Made by a program: the position numbers and the translations under genes. A DNA stretch of 64,000 nucleotides from an uncultured Pelagibacteraceae bacterium (GTDB lineage Bacteria; Pseudomonadota; Alphaproteobacteria; Pelagibacterales; Pelagibacteraceae), in the NCBI GenBank assembly GCA_902627645.1, contig CACOJX010000004.1, positions 1-64,000 of the forward strand, written 5' to 3'. The notes beneath the pieces were generated by a model that saw nothing but the letters and a program-made list of their open reading frames with translations, did not search any database and had not been told where the DNA came from. Positions 22,798-31,653 of this stretch are shown here, piece by piece (the stretch's first letter is position 1; every line of letters begins with the position of its first letter).

Positions 22798-24870
22798 ATG
22801 GCAGAATTTTTTTTAGAGTTATTTAGTGAGGAAATCCCAGCGGGTCTTCAAAAAAACTTAAGAGAAAAACTTCTAGATGAATTTCGGAAATTTTTTTTTG
22901 AAAAATCTATTAAATCAAAAAAAAGCTTTTCATTTTCTACTCCAAATAGATTAATCATCGTTTTTGAAGGATTAGATAAGCAAGTAAAAACTTCATCTGA
23001 AGAAATAAAAGGACCAAAAACTAATGCGCCAGAACAAGCTTTAGAGGGTTTTATTAGGTCTAATAATATAAAAAAAAATGATCTATTTACAAACAAGACA
23101 GATAAGGGTGAGTTTTATTTTTTTAAAAAAAAATCAGAAACTCTAAATACTCATGATTTGTTGGAAAACCTAATTCCAAAATTACTTGAGAACTATCAAT
23201 GGAAAAATTCAATGAAGTGGGGTGAGTTTGAACTTAATTGGGGAAGACCATTAAAATCTATATTATCAGTATTTGATAAGAAGGTATTAAGTTTTCAATT
23301 TTATCATATTTCCTCTTCTAATTTGACTTTTATCGATAAAGATTTTGAGGAAAAAAAAAGAGTTTTTAAAGACTTTAAATCATATGAAAAATTTTTTAAA
23401 AAAGAAGGAATACTTATCAGTCATAATAAAAGAAAAGAATTTATAGAAAAGCAGTTTTCAAAAATACTAGGTAAGAAAAATTTATCAATAAAGGACAATC
23501 CAAAGCTATTAAATGAAGTTGTAGACTTAGTAGATAACCCTAATGTTTTGTTATGTAGTTTTGATAAAAAATTCCTGTCTATCCCAAAAGAGATATTAAC
23601 CTTAACTATGGAGATACATCAAAAATATTTTCCAATATTTAATAGTAAAAATGAAATAACTAATGAATTTTTAATTGTTGTAAATAAAAAAGATAAAAAA
23701 GGTTTAATTAAAATTGGTAATGAACGAGTTGTAGAGGCTCGACTAAATGATGCGAATTTTTTTTGGAACAAAGATAAATCTCAAAATTTAGTTAAAAAAG
23801 TTTCTGAATTGAAATCAATGAATTTTTTTAAAGGTTTGGGAACATACTTTGATAAAATTCAACGAATGAGAAAATTGGGTGGAATGATTTCCGATGAACT
23901 CATAATAAGTAAAGAAAAAGTAGAAATATCTGCATCAATTTGTAAAACAGATTTAACTTCTGACTTAGTTGGGGAGTTTCCTGAGCTTCAGGGTATTATG
24001 GGTGGTTATTTTTCTTTGCATCAAGGATTTGAAAAAGATATCTCCATAGCAATATCCGAACAATATTTACCTGTTGGACTAGACTCTAAAATTCCAAAAA
24101 AACCATTTAGTATAGCTTTATCAATTACTGACAAAATTGATACATTGGTTGGTTTTTTCGGCATCAATGAGAAACCATCAAGTTCAAAAGATCCATTTGC
24201 ATTAAGAAGAGTTGCGTTGGGTATTATAAGAACTTTAATTGAAAATAAAAAAAATTTAAAAGTCAATGATTTAATAAATTATTCCTTAAGTTTGTATCGA
24301 GATCAGGGATATAATTTTGAAAATCAAAACTTAAATAAAGAATTATATAATTTTTTAAAAGAAAGATTTAAATATTATATGAAAGAAAAACAAATCCGTT
24401 TTGATATAATAGATGCTACAATTTTTTCTTTTTCAATAAATAACTTATTTTCATCTTTTGAAAAAGCTAAAAGTTTAAATAAAGTTATAAATGATCGAGT
24501 TGGTCAGGATATTCTATCTAGTTATAAAAGGGCATCAAATATTCTAGATTATGAAATGCAAGATAATGAGGTTGAAATTTCGTCTACAACTGACCCTGGT
24601 ATTTTTAAAAATGATTTTGAAAAAAATTTATATAAAAAAATAAATGAAATTAAAAAATATTATTCAAATATCAATAATGACGAAAATTATGATTTATCGT
24701 TATCTATTCTAGCGGATGCAAAGAAGGAGGTTTTTGAGTTTTTTGATAATGTAAAAGTAAACGAAGAAAATGAAACTTTAAGAAAAAACAGATTGGAACT
24801 TATTAATATGTTATGTAAAACCTTTCAAAATTTTATAAATTTTCATTTATTAAAAACTAATTATGAATAA
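22798..24870 (+). CDS. glyS: Glycyl-tRNA synthetase beta chain
   Basis: 690-residue tRNA-recognition subunit paired with glyQ, beginning 1 base after its stop. It opens with 'FFLELFSEEIPAGLQKNL', typical of GlyS, and contains the HD-like segment 'KTDLTSDLVGEFPELQGIMGGYF' (in parts) and 'SSKDPFALRRVALGIIR'. A C-terminal anticodon-binding helical region with 'KRASNIL' follows. Length is normal. It overlaps ppdK by 8 bases. Confidence 0.95.
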   Translation: MAEFFLELFSEEIPAGLQKNLREKLLDEFRKFFFEKSIKSKKSFSFSTPNRLIIVFEGLDKQVKTSSEEIKGPKTNAPEQALEGFIRSNNIKKNDLFTNKTDKGEFYFFKKKSETLNTHDLLENLIPKLLENYQWKNSMKWGEFELNWGRPLKSILSVFDKKVLSFQFYHISSSNLTFIDKDFEEKKRVFKDFKSYEKFFKKEGILISHNKRKEFIEKQFSKILGKKNLSIKDNPKLLNEVVDLVDNPNVLLCSFDKKFLSIPKEILTLTMEIHQKYFPIFNSKNEITNEFLIVVNKKDKKGLIKIGNERVVEARLNDANFFWNKDKSQNLVKKVSELKSMNFFKGLGTYFDKIQRMRKLGGMISDELIISKEKVEISASICKTDLTSDLVGEFPELQGIMGGYFSLHQGFEKDISIAISEQYLPVGLDSKIPKKPFSIALSITDKIDTLVGFFGINEKPSSSKDPFALRRVALGIIRTLIENKKNLKVNDLINYSLSLYRDQGYNFENQNLNKELYNFLKERFKYYMKEKQIRFDIIDATIFSFSINNLFSSFEKAKSLNKVINDRVGQDILSSYKRASNILDYEMQDNEVEISSTTDPGIFKNDFEKNLYKKINEIKKYYSNINNDENYDLSLSILADAKKEVFEFFDNVKVNEENETLRKNRLELINMLCKTFQNFINFHLLKTNYE

Positions 24871-27529
24871 ATTAATTTTAAATTTTAAATCAAAAGAAAT
24901 AAAAAAGATAAAAAATCCAAAAAATTTTTTAGGAGGTAAAGGAGCAAATTTATCAGAAATGGGAAAAATGGGACTTCCAGTTCCACCAGGCTTTACAATT
25001 TCTACCAAAGTTTGTGATCTTTTTTATAAAAATAAAAAAAAACTGAATTCAAAAATTATTTATCAAATTAAAAAAGAATTAAAAATTGTTGAAAGAGATG
25101 TGTCAAAAAAATTTGGGGATTTGAAAAATCCTTTATTATTATCTGTAAGATCTGGGGCGAGAGTTTCAATGCCAGGTATGATGGATACGATACTTAATCT
25201 AGGATTAAATGATAAAACAGTAATTGGTTTAGCAAACAAAACTTCTAATGGGAGATTTGCAAAAGATAGCTATAGAAGATTTATACAAATGTATGGAAAT
25301 GTGGTCATGGGTGTTGAAAGCTACCTTTTTGAAGAGTTAATTGAGAATTATAAATTAACTAAAGGTGTATTGCTTGATACAGAGCTAGATGAAGAAGATT
25401 GGGATGGATTAATAAAAGATTTTAAAAATACTATTAAAGAAAAAGTTAATAAAGATTTCCCTCAAGATGTGTATCAACAATTATTTGGTGCCATAAGCGC
25501 TGTTTTTTTGTCTTGGGAAAGTAATAGGGCCAAAGTTTATAGAAGATTAAATCAAATTCCTTCTGAATGGGGAACAGCTGTAAATGTACAATCAATGGTA
25601 TTTGGAAATATGGGAAATGATTGTGCGACTGGTGTAGTATTTACCAGAAACCCATCAGATGGATCTAATAATATTTATGGTGAATATTTAATTAATGCTC
25701 AAGGAGAGGATGTTGTTGCTGGTACAAGAACACCACAATATATAACTAAAAAAGCAAAACTAGAGGCTAAAGTAAAAGAATCCTCTATGCAGGAGTCTAT
25801 GCCAAAAGTTTATAATGAATTATTTAAAATTTTAAAAAAATTGGAAAAACATTATAGAGACATGCAAGATGTAGAATTTACTGTTGAAAATAACAAACTC
25901 TGGATTTTACAAACTAGATCTGGGAAAAGAACTTCAAAATCAGCTGTAAAAATTGCGGTAGATATGGTTAAAGAAAAATTAATTTCAAAAAATGACGCTA
26001 TATTAAGAATTGATCCTAATTCTTTAGATACTTTGTTGCATCCAACTTTAGATGAAAATGGTTCAATTAAGGTAATTGCTAATGGTTTGCCAGCATCTCC
26101 GGGAGCGGCAAGTGGTAAGGTTGTTTTTACCTCTGAAGAGGCCGAAAGGTTAAACAATGTCATGCAAGATACTATTTTAGTGAGAGTTGAAACATCTCCC
26201 GAAGACATCCAAGGAATGCATGCAGCTAAAGGAATTTTAACAGCCAGAGGAGGTATGACTAGTCATGCAGCGGTTGTTGCAAGAGGAATGGGAAGACCCT
26301 GTGTTTCAGGTTCAAGTGAAATTGATATCAATTATGAAAATAAAACTTTTAAAACTTCATCAATTGAAGTTAAAGAAGGTGATACAATTACCATTGATGG
26401 TTCCACTGGAAGAATAATTCTTGGAAATGTTCCTACAGTAAAACCTGAGATTTCAGGAGATTTTTCAAGATTAATGAGTTGGGCTGATAACATAAGAAAA
26501 TTGAAAGTTAGAACCAATTCAGAAACCCCTTTAGACACTAAAACTGCCAGAGATTTTGGTGCTGAGGGAATTGGTCTTTGTAGAACTGAGCACATGTTTT
26601 TTGATGAAGAAAGAATTTTATCGGTAAGAGAAATGATTTTGTCAAAAACTCAAGAAGACAGAGCTAAAGCTCTTAAAAAACTCTTACCACATCAAAAAGA
26701 CGATTTTATTCAAATTTTTAAAATAATGCAAGGACTCCCCGTGACAGTAAGATTACTAGATCCACCGTTACATGAATTTTTGCCCAAATCTGATAAAGAA
26801 ATTTTTGAAGTAGCTGATGTTGTTGGAGTAGACAAAAAAGAGCTAATATCCAGAATAGACGAACTTCATGAACAAAATCCTATGCTAGGTCATAGAGGTT
26901 GTAGACTGGGCATTTCCTATCCAGAAATTTATGAAATGCAATGTAGAGCTATTTTTGAAGCTTTATCAGATTTAAAAAGAAAAAAGCAAAAGTCTGCCTT
27001 ACCCGAGATTATGATACCACTTGTTTCTACTGAGACAGAAATTAAGATTATGAAAGATTTAGTGATAAACACTGCAAGAAAAGTTCAAAATGAAAATAAA
27101 GTTAAAATAGAATTTTTAGTTGGTACAATGATAGAATTACCAAGGGCTGCAATTAAAGCTAAAGATATCGCTAAACATGCTGAATTTTTTAGTTTTGGAA
27201 CTAATGATTTAACCCAGACTACCTTCGGGATTAGCAGGGATGATAGTGGAAAATTTTTAAATGACTACATTGATAACAAAATTTTCAATATAGATCCGTT
27301 TGTGTCAATAGATGAGGGAGTAAAAGATTTAATAGAAATAGCAGTAGAAAGAGGAAAAAAGCAAAATAAAAAAATTAAACTTGGAATTTGTGGTGAACAC
27401 GGAGGAGATCCAGAGAGTATTCGATTTTGCTCAAATATTGGACTTAATTATGTATCCTGTTCGCCTTATAGGGTGCCAATAGCTCGATTAGCAGCTGCAC
27501 AAGCAGAACTTAAGAAAAAATTATTATAA
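24863..27529 (+). CDS. ppdK: Pyruvate, phosphate dikinase PpdK
   Basis: Interconverts pyruvate, ATP and phosphate with PEP, AMP and pyrophosphate, serving gluconeogenesis or PPi-linked glycolysis. The order is an N-terminal ATP-grasp domain ('FLGGKGANLSEMGKMGLPVPPGF', in parts; 'SVRSGARVSMPGMMDT'), the swivelling phosphohistidine domain ('GGMTSHAAVVARGMGRPCVSG', in parts, with the catalytic His), and the C-terminal PEP/pyruvate barrel ('GLCRTEHMFF', 'SFGTNDLTQTTFG', 'GICGEHGGDPES'). It is complete at 888 residues. The glyQ-glyS-ppdK order is common in alphaproteobacteria. Confidence 0.97.
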   Translation: MNKLILNFKSKEIKKIKNPKNFLGGKGANLSEMGKMGLPVPPGFTISTKVCDLFYKNKKKLNSKIIYQIKKELKIVERDVSKKFGDLKNPLLLSVRSGARVSMPGMMDTILNLGLNDKTVIGLANKTSNGRFAKDSYRRFIQMYGNVVMGVESYLFEELIENYKLTKGVLLDTELDEEDWDGLIKDFKNTIKEKVNKDFPQDVYQQLFGAISAVFLSWESNRAKVYRRLNQIPSEWGTAVNVQSMVFGNMGNDCATGVVFTRNPSDGSNNIYGEYLINAQGEDVVAGTRTPQYITKKAKLEAKVKESSMQESMPKVYNELFKILKKLEKHYRDMQDVEFTVENNKLWILQTRSGKRTSKSAVKIAVDMVKEKLISKNDAILRIDPNSLDTLLHPTLDENGSIKVIANGLPASPGAASGKVVFTSEEAERLNNVMQDTILVRVETSPEDIQGMHAAKGILTARGGMTSHAAVVARGMGRPCVSGSSEIDINYENKTFKTSSIEVKEGDTITIDGSTGRIILGNVPTVKPEISGDFSRLMSWADNIRKLKVRTNSETPLDTKTARDFGAEGIGLCRTEHMFFDEERILSVREMILSKTQEDRAKALKKLLPHQKDDFIQIFKIMQGLPVTVRLLDPPLHEFLPKSDKEIFEVADVVGVDKKELISRIDELHEQNPMLGHRGCRLGISYPEIYEMQCRAIFEALSDLKRKKQKSALPEIMIPLVSTETEIKIMKDLVINTARKVQNENKVKIEFLVGTMIELPRAAIKAKDIAKHAEFFSFGTNDLTQTTFGISRDDSGKFLNDYIDNKIFNIDPFVSIDEGVKDLIEIAVERGKKQNKKIKLGICGEHGGDPESIRFCSNIGLNYVSCSPYRVPIARLAAAQAELKKKLL

Positions 27530-27536
27530 TAAAAAG

Positions 27537-28370
27537 TTAGACTTCTAGTTTAAAATCTATACTCGGAGCACTGTGTGTAATACATCCTATTGAAATTCTA
27601 TTAACTCCTGTGTTAGCAACAGATTTTACATTTTTGAGATTAATATTTCCAGACGCCTCGGTTTCATAGTATTTCTTGGCAATTTTAACACCTTTTTTTA
27701 AATTTTTTATATTCATATTGTCAAACAAAACTCTATTAAATTTTAAACCAATTATTTTCTTAAGTTGTTTTATATTATCAACCTCAACAGTAATTTTTTT
27801 TACTTTCTTTTTTTTGATAGCTTGTGAGACTAATTTTTTTATGTCTGAAATAGCAATATGATTATCTTTTATTAAAAATTCATCACTTAAATTAAATCTA
27901 TGATTTGTCCCACCCCCTACTTTTACTCCATATTTTTGAATAACTCTTAAATTAGGAATAGTTTTTCTTGTGCAGCAAATTTTACATTTTTTTCCAGCCA
28001 GTTTTACAAATTTATTCGTTAAAGTGGCTATACCTGAAATATGTGATAGAAAATTTAAAGCAACTCTTTCCGCAATTAAAATGCTCTTTGCATTACCTTT
28101 AATTATTGCAACTATAGAATTTTTTTTAACAAATGACCCATCTTTTTTTTTTGAAATAAATTTAATTTTATTGTCAACTAAGTAGAAAGTATGTTTTGCG
28201 AATAACAATCCACCTAGGATACCATTTTGATTTGCAATCAGTTTAATAGTAATATTTGGTGAACCATTGATTAAACTTGAAGTTATATCTCCTGATGGAT
28301 ATAGATCCTCATTTAAAGCAAGTTTGGCAGTATTCCTTATGAAGTTTTCACTCAGCTTAATTTTTGACAC
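27537..28370 (-). CDS. nadC: Nicotinate-nucleotide pyrophosphorylase (carboxylating) NadC
   Basis: Quinolinate phosphoribosyltransferase, turning quinolinate and PRPP into nicotinate mononucleotide for NAD. Family segments are 'ALNEDLYPSGDITSSL', 'ERVALNFLSHISGIAT', 'CTRKTIPNLRVIQKYGVKVGGGTNHR' (in parts), 'LIKDNHI' and 'EASGNINLKNV'. The start is GTG at 28370, 6 bases after the nadA stop. It is complete at 277 residues. It is convergent with ppdK, 7 bases apart. Confidence 0.95.
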   Translation of the reverse strand: MSKIKLSENFIRNTAKLALNEDLYPSGDITSSLINGSPNITIKLIANQNGILGGLLFAKHTFYLVDNKIKFISKKKDGSFVKKNSIVAIIKGNAKSILIAERVALNFLSHISGIATLTNKFVKLAGKKCKICCTRKTIPNLRVIQKYGVKVGGGTNHRFNLSDEFLIKDNHIAISDIKKLVSQAIKKKKVKKITVEVDNIKQLKKIIGLKFNRVLFDNMNIKNLKKGVKIAKKYYETEASGNINLKNVKSVANTGVNRISIGCITHSAPSIDFKLEV

Positions 28371-28376
28371 AAAAGT

Positions 28377-29366
28377 TTATCTTCCGATAGCAACCATTTT
28401 CTCAACTGATAATCTAGCTTTCTTAATGGTTTCTTGGTCCATTAAAATTTCTCCTGTCTCATTTTCTAGACAATCTAAAATTTTTGGCAAAGTTATTTTT
28501 TTCATATGAGGACAAAGATTACATGGTCTTATAAATTCTACGTTAGGATTTTCTACTTGAATGTTATCACTCATTGAACATTCAGTGACCATCATGACTT
28601 TTTTGGGTTGATTATCTTTAACATAATTAATCATACCTGAAGTGGAACCAGCAAAGTCACTTGCTTTGATTACTTCTGGTGGACACTCAGGGTGAGCAAT
28701 TATTTTAATACCTGGGTTATTTTTTCTGATATTATTTATTTCGTCCTCACTAAATTGATCATGGACAATACAGATGCCTTTCCAAGATATAATTTCGACA
28801 TCCGTTTGAGATGCAACATATTTTGCAAGATAATCATCCGGCAAGAAAATTACTTTTTTTACCCCTAAAGATTTTACAATTTTTACTGCATTTGCAGAAG
28901 TACAGCACACATCTGTCTCAGCTTTTACATCTGCAGAAGTATTAACATATGAAACCACAGGAACACCAGGATATTTTTCTTTCAATAACCTTACATCTTT
29001 GCCAGTTATAGATGAAGATAAAGAGCAGCCAGCGTTCATATCAGGCAATAATACTTTTTTTCCGGGGCTCATTAATTTTGCTGTTTCAGCCATAAAGTGA
29101 ACACCTGCCATAACAATAATTTCTGCCGAAGTTTTTGCAGCCTCAACTGCGAGCGCCAATGAGTCCGCAGAGAAATCTGCTATACCATGATAAATTTCTG
29201 GAGTTTGGTAATTATGTGCAAGAATTACTGCGTTTTTCTTTTTTTTTAATTCATTAATTTTATGAATATAAGGAGCGTGTACAGACCACTCAATTTCTGG
29301 CATAACCTTAGAAATCTTTTGATAAATTTGGTCTGTAGCTTTTTTAACTTCTTGACTTAATTCCAT
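28377..29366 (-). CDS. nadA: Quinolinate synthase NadA
   Basis: Fe-S enzyme making quinolinate from iminoaspartate and DHAP. It shows 'VILAHNYQTPEIYHGIADFSADSLALA' (in parts), 'MAGVHFMAETAKLMSP', and three cluster Cys in 'NAGCSL', 'VCCTSANAV' and 'PCNLCPHM'. I use ATG 29366 (329 residues); a TTG at 29381 would add five residues. It forms an operon with nadC. nadB or an aspartate dehydrogenase, needed for iminoaspartate, is not within the window. Confidence 0.95.
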   Translation of the reverse strand: MELSQEVKKATDQIYQKISKVMPEIEWSVHAPYIHKINELKKKKNAVILAHNYQTPEIYHGIADFSADSLALAVEAAKTSAEIIVMAGVHFMAETAKLMSPGKKVLLPDMNAGCSLSSSITGKDVRLLKEKYPGVPVVSYVNTSADVKAETDVCCTSANAVKIVKSLGVKKVIFLPDDYLAKYVASQTDVEIISWKGICIVHDQFSEDEINNIRKNNPGIKIIAHPECPPEVIKASDFAGSTSGMINYVKDNQPKKVMMVTECSMSDNIQVENPNVEFIRPCNLCPHMKKITLPKILDCLENETGEILMDQETIKKARLSVEKMVAIGR

Positions 29367-29382
29367 AATAAAATTTATCAAT

Positions 29383-29411
29383 TTGAAACCTTCTTGTCAT
29401 TGATTTAATAT
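29383..29411 (+). promoter_or_regulatory. Promoter of tRNA-Leu(GAG)
   Basis: TTGAAA (29383-29388), a 17-base spacer, and TAATAT (29406-29411), placing the transcription start near 29418, just before the tRNA at 29422. Spacing and both hexamers are close to the sigma-70 consensus. Confidence 0.62.
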
Positions 29412-29421
29412 GGGTCATATT

Positions 29422-29507
29422 GCGGTCATGCTGAAATTGGTAGACAGGCACGGTTGAGGGCCGTGTGGACCTAGTCCATGAGAGTTCGAGTCTCTCTGAC
29501 CGCACCA
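29422..29507 (+). tRNA. tRNA-Leu (anticodon GAG)
   Basis: Acceptor GCGGTCA pairs with TGACCGC. The anticodon stem CACGG/CCGTG closes the loop TTGAGGG with anticodon GAG. A long variable arm (TGGACCTAGTCCA) is typical of the class II tRNA-Leu, followed by the T-loop GTTCGAGTC. The 3' CCA is encoded at 29505-29507. Confidence 0.97.
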
Positions 29508-29544
29508 AAAATAATATATTTATTGATTAAAAATGAGATTAAAG

Positions 29545-29715
29545 GAGCAGGGGCGTTCTGTTGCCAGGTGCCCCAGACCCCGTTTACTTAATTAACAAAG
29601 TTAATTAAGCAGCAAGTGCATAACTTTCGTTAGCAATTATAATTAGCCCGTTACGGTGGAACAATCCCGAACGAAAGAATAGCTTTTAGTCACCCGTCGA
29701 ATCTAGTTCACCCCC
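29545..29715 (-). ncRNA. tmRNA coding piece with proteolysis tag frame
   Basis: Starts with the 5' acceptor strand GGGGGTG and D-domain TTCGACGGG. The tag frame runs from 29634 to 29605 (GCT AAC GAA AGT TAT GCA CTT GCT GCT TAA), giving the encoded tag A-N-E-S-Y-A-L-A-A after the alanine carried by the tmRNA itself. A perfect hairpin (TTAATTAAC/GTTAATTAA, 29608-29588) begins at the stop codon, and a GC-rich hairpin GGGGC/GCCCC (29574-29550) closes the piece. The tag end A-L-A-A is the usual ClpXP/ClpAP degradation signal. Confidence 0.9.
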
Positions 29716-29727
29716 ATAAGTTGTAAA

Positions 29728-29807
29728 TGGTGGAGGTGGTGGGTACTGCCCCCACGTCCGCAATGGTTATTACGAAATTCGTTTATCGTCGTAGTTGGCA
29801 AGCCAAC
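29728..29807 (-). ncRNA. tmRNA acceptor piece
   Basis: The first-transcribed piece of the permuted tmRNA. It ends with T-arm GTGGG-GGCAGTA-CCCAC, acceptor strand CACCTCC, discriminator A and encoded CCA (3' end at 29728). Its presumed 5' end begins with a hairpin-forming GTTGGCTTGCCAAC at 29807-29794, where the putative promoter would start transcription. RNase P and 3' nucleases would free the two pieces at the spacer. Confidence 0.85.
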
Positions 29808-29813
29808 ACTATT

Positions 29814-29841
29814 AATATAAAAGCAAATATAATAGATTCAA
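29814..29841 (-). promoter_or_regulatory. Putative tmRNA promoter
   Basis: On the minus strand TTGAAT (29841-29836), 16 bases, then TATATT (29819-29814), predicting a transcript start near 29807, at the hairpin that begins the acceptor piece. It overlaps the region upstream of thyX. Confidence 0.5.
29828..29833 (+). promoter_or_regulatory. Possible thyX -10 box
   Basis: A perfect TATAAT lies 16 bases before the thyX ATG on the plus strand. No good -35 is seen at the right spacing. It is interleaved with the opposite-strand tmRNA promoter. If used, the thyX leader would be only about 10 bases. Confidence 0.35.
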
Positions 29842-29849
29842 TAAAATTC

Positions 29850-30797
29850 ATGAAATTAACTAAAGAACAATTAGCAGATATAAAAAATCAACAATCGCAA
29901 CAAAATTCAACTAAAAGAGTTACAGTTCCTAATCTTGAAGAAGTTCTTTATGAGGCAATACCAGCTCTCGACCATGGTTTTGTAAGGGTGATTGATTACA
30001 TGGGAGATGATACTTCGATAGTGCAGTCGGCAAGAGTTTCATATGGTAAAGGGACCAAGCAAGTTTCAACAGATGCAGGTCTAATAAAATACTTAATGCG
30101 TCATTGGCATAGTACTCCATTTGAAATGTGTGAAATAAAATACCATATCAAATTACCAATATTTATTGCACGACAGTGGATAAGGCACAGAACAGCTAAT
30201 GTGAATGAATATTCTGCAAGATATTCAATTTTAGATAAAGAATTTTATTTGCCATCATCTCAAAATCTTGCTGCTCAATCAAAAAGCAATAGACAAGGTA
30301 GAGGAGAAATACTCGAGGGTGAGCAAGCAAAAAAGGTCCTTGAACTTTTAAAGAGTGATGCGGAAAGAACATATTCAAATTATGAAGCAATGCTTAATGA
30401 AAAATATGACGGATCTACCATTGATGAGAATAAAAAAGGTTTAGCACGTGAGCTTGCAAGAATGAATTTAACTCTCAATACATATACTCAATGGTATTGG
30501 AAAACAGATTTGTTGAATTTAATGAATTTCTTAAGATTAAGAGCAGATCATCATGCACAATATGAAATTAGAGTTTATGCAGATATTATGTTGGATACTT
30601 TGAAAAGATGGGTTCCAATAACTTATGATGCATTTATGGATTATAGAGTTGGCGGAACTGAAGTTTCCGCTAAAGGAAAAATAATTATTAAAAAATTAAT
30701 AAAGGGTGATAATGTAGATATTGATGGTTCGGGATTGTCAAAAAGAGAATGGAATGAGTTAATGATTGCCTTTGATCTTAAAGATAAATTGATTTAA
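29850..30797 (+). CDS. thyX: Flavin-dependent thymidylate synthase ThyX
   Basis: Makes dTMP from dUMP with FAD and methylenetetrahydrofolate, without the dihydrofolate produced by ThyA. The ThyX motif RHRxxSxNE-like segment appears as '[20 protein letters not shown]' (in parts), with '[18 protein letters not shown]' before it and '[14 protein letters not shown]' after it. The start is ATG 29850 (315 residues), not the upstream in-frame ATG at 29727, because that extension lies across the tmRNA gene. It overlaps the convergent apbC by 20 bases. Confidence 0.95.
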   Translation: MKLTKEQLADIKNQQSQQNSTKRVTVPNLEEVLYEAIPALDHGFVRVIDYMGDDTSIVQSARVSYGKGTKQVSTDAGLIKYLMRHWHSTPFEMCEIKYHIKLPIFIARQWIRHRTANVNEYSARYSILDKEFYLPSSQNLAAQSKSNRQGRGEILEGEQAKKVLELLKSDAERTYSNYEAMLNEKYDGSTIDENKKGLARELARMNLTLNTYTQWYWKTDLLNLMNFLRLRADHHAQYEIRVYADIMLDTLKRWVPITYDAFMDYRVGGTEVSAKGKIIIKKLIKGDNVDIDGSGLSKREWNELMIAFDLKDKLI

Positions 30798-31602
30798 TCT
30801 TTTTAGCAAAATTTAAGTATATTTTTGAAACTTCATGCTCAGGATTAGCCTCAACTATTGGCTTACCTAAATCTCCACTTTTTCCTACTTCAGAATATAT
30901 TGGTATTTCTCCTAAAAATTCTTTTTGAAATTCATCAGCAGTTTTTTTTACTCCACCCTCACCAAATATTTTATATTTCTTACCATCGTCTCCTTTAAAA
31001 TAACTCATGTTGTCTACGAGACCCAGTATTCTCACTCCAAGTTTATCAAACATTTTGATACCTCTTTTTACATCTAACAATGCAACTTCCTGCGGGGTTG
31101 AAACAATTATTGCACCATCCATTTTAATGTCTTGTGAAAAAGTTAATTGAGTATCTCCTGTACCAGGTGGCATATCAATAATTATGAAATCTAAATTATT
31201 CCAATTTACTTTTTGTGTAAAAGTTTTTATTGCGCTTGTTACCATTGGACCACGCCAAATCATTGGGGTTTGTTGATCAGCTAAAAAACCAATAGACATA
31301 CATTGAATATCATACTTTGTTATAGGCTCTAATTTTAGACCGTCACTTTTTGGTTTGTCATTTATATCAAGCATTTTAGGGATTGATGGACCATAAATAT
31401 CTGCATCTAATAATCCAACCCTACAATCAACTTTTTTTAAAGCTATAGCAAGATTCGTGGCAAATGTAGATTTTCCTACACCACCTTTTGCACTTGAAAT
31501 AGCTATTGTAAATTTTGTACCGTTAATTGAGTTTTTTTCTCTCAATTTTCCGCTCATTTTTTTTTTAATTGCGTCACTTAATTCAGGTTTTTCTTTTGGC
31601 AT
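30778..31602 (-). CDS. apbC: Fe-S cluster carrier / assembly P-loop ATPase (Mrp/ApbC)
   Basis: A 274-residue MinD-like ATPase with deviant Walker A '[16 protein letters not shown]' (from residue ~37), '[12 protein letters not shown]' and '[14 protein letters not shown]'. These are characteristic of Mrp/NBP35-type Fe-S scaffold proteins. The N-terminal MIP18/DUF59 domain found in many bacterial Mrp proteins is absent; only a basic ~30-residue lead remains. The C-terminal CxxC motif of canonical Mrp is also not evident: the expected region reads '[20 protein letters not shown]'. Its role in Fe-S transfer is therefore inferred from the fold. Confidence 0.85.
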   Translation of the reverse strand: MPKEKPELSDAIKKKMSGKLREKNSINGTKFTIAISSAKGGVGKSTFATNLAIALKKVDCRVGLLDADIYGPSIPKMLDINDKPKSDGLKLEPITKYDIQCMSIGFLADQQTPMIWRGPMVTSAIKTFTQKVNWNNLDFIIIDMPPGTGDTQLTFSQDIKMDGAIIVSTPQEVALLDVKRGIKMFDKLGVRILGLVDNMSYFKGDDGKKYKIFGEGGVKKTADEFQKEFLGEIPIYSEVGKSGDLGKPIVEANPEHEVSKIYLNFAKKIKSIYL

Positions 31603-31653
31603 ATTTAGATCTTAACTTGTTTTTCAGAATAAAGACATTATATAGAATGTCAT

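Larger units (their letters stand above)
29545..29807 (-). ncRNA. ssrA: Transfer-messenger RNA, circularly permuted two-piece form
   Basis: tmRNA rescues ribosomes stalled on broken mRNAs and tags the peptide for proteolysis. Read on the minus strand, the 3' half of the tRNA-like domain comes first and ends in CCA at 29728. A 12-base spacer (29727-29716) follows, and then the 5' half begins with GGGGGTG at 29715. The two ends pair: GGGGGTG with CACCTCC, seven pairs with one G-U. The T-stem GTGGG/CCCAC abuts the acceptor strand (29739-29755). The D-domain signature TTCGACGGG and a tag frame ending in A-L-A-A-stop follow in the downstream half. This permuted order is known for alphaproteobacteria. 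The outer ends (29807 and about 29545) are estimates from the promoter and last hairpin. Confidence 0.92.

Noticed and set aside
29588-29608. Perfect inverted repeat TTAATTAAC/GTTAATTAA as a terminator or phage attachment site
   Set aside because: It is explained as the hairpin after the tag stop codon in the tmRNA; no integrase or repeat copy is nearby.
29727-29849. Upstream in-frame extension of thyX (41 residues starting at ATG 29727)
   Set aside because: It crosses the tmRNA acceptor piece and its promoter, and the extra residues look nothing like a ThyX N-terminus. ATG 29850 gives a normal protein.
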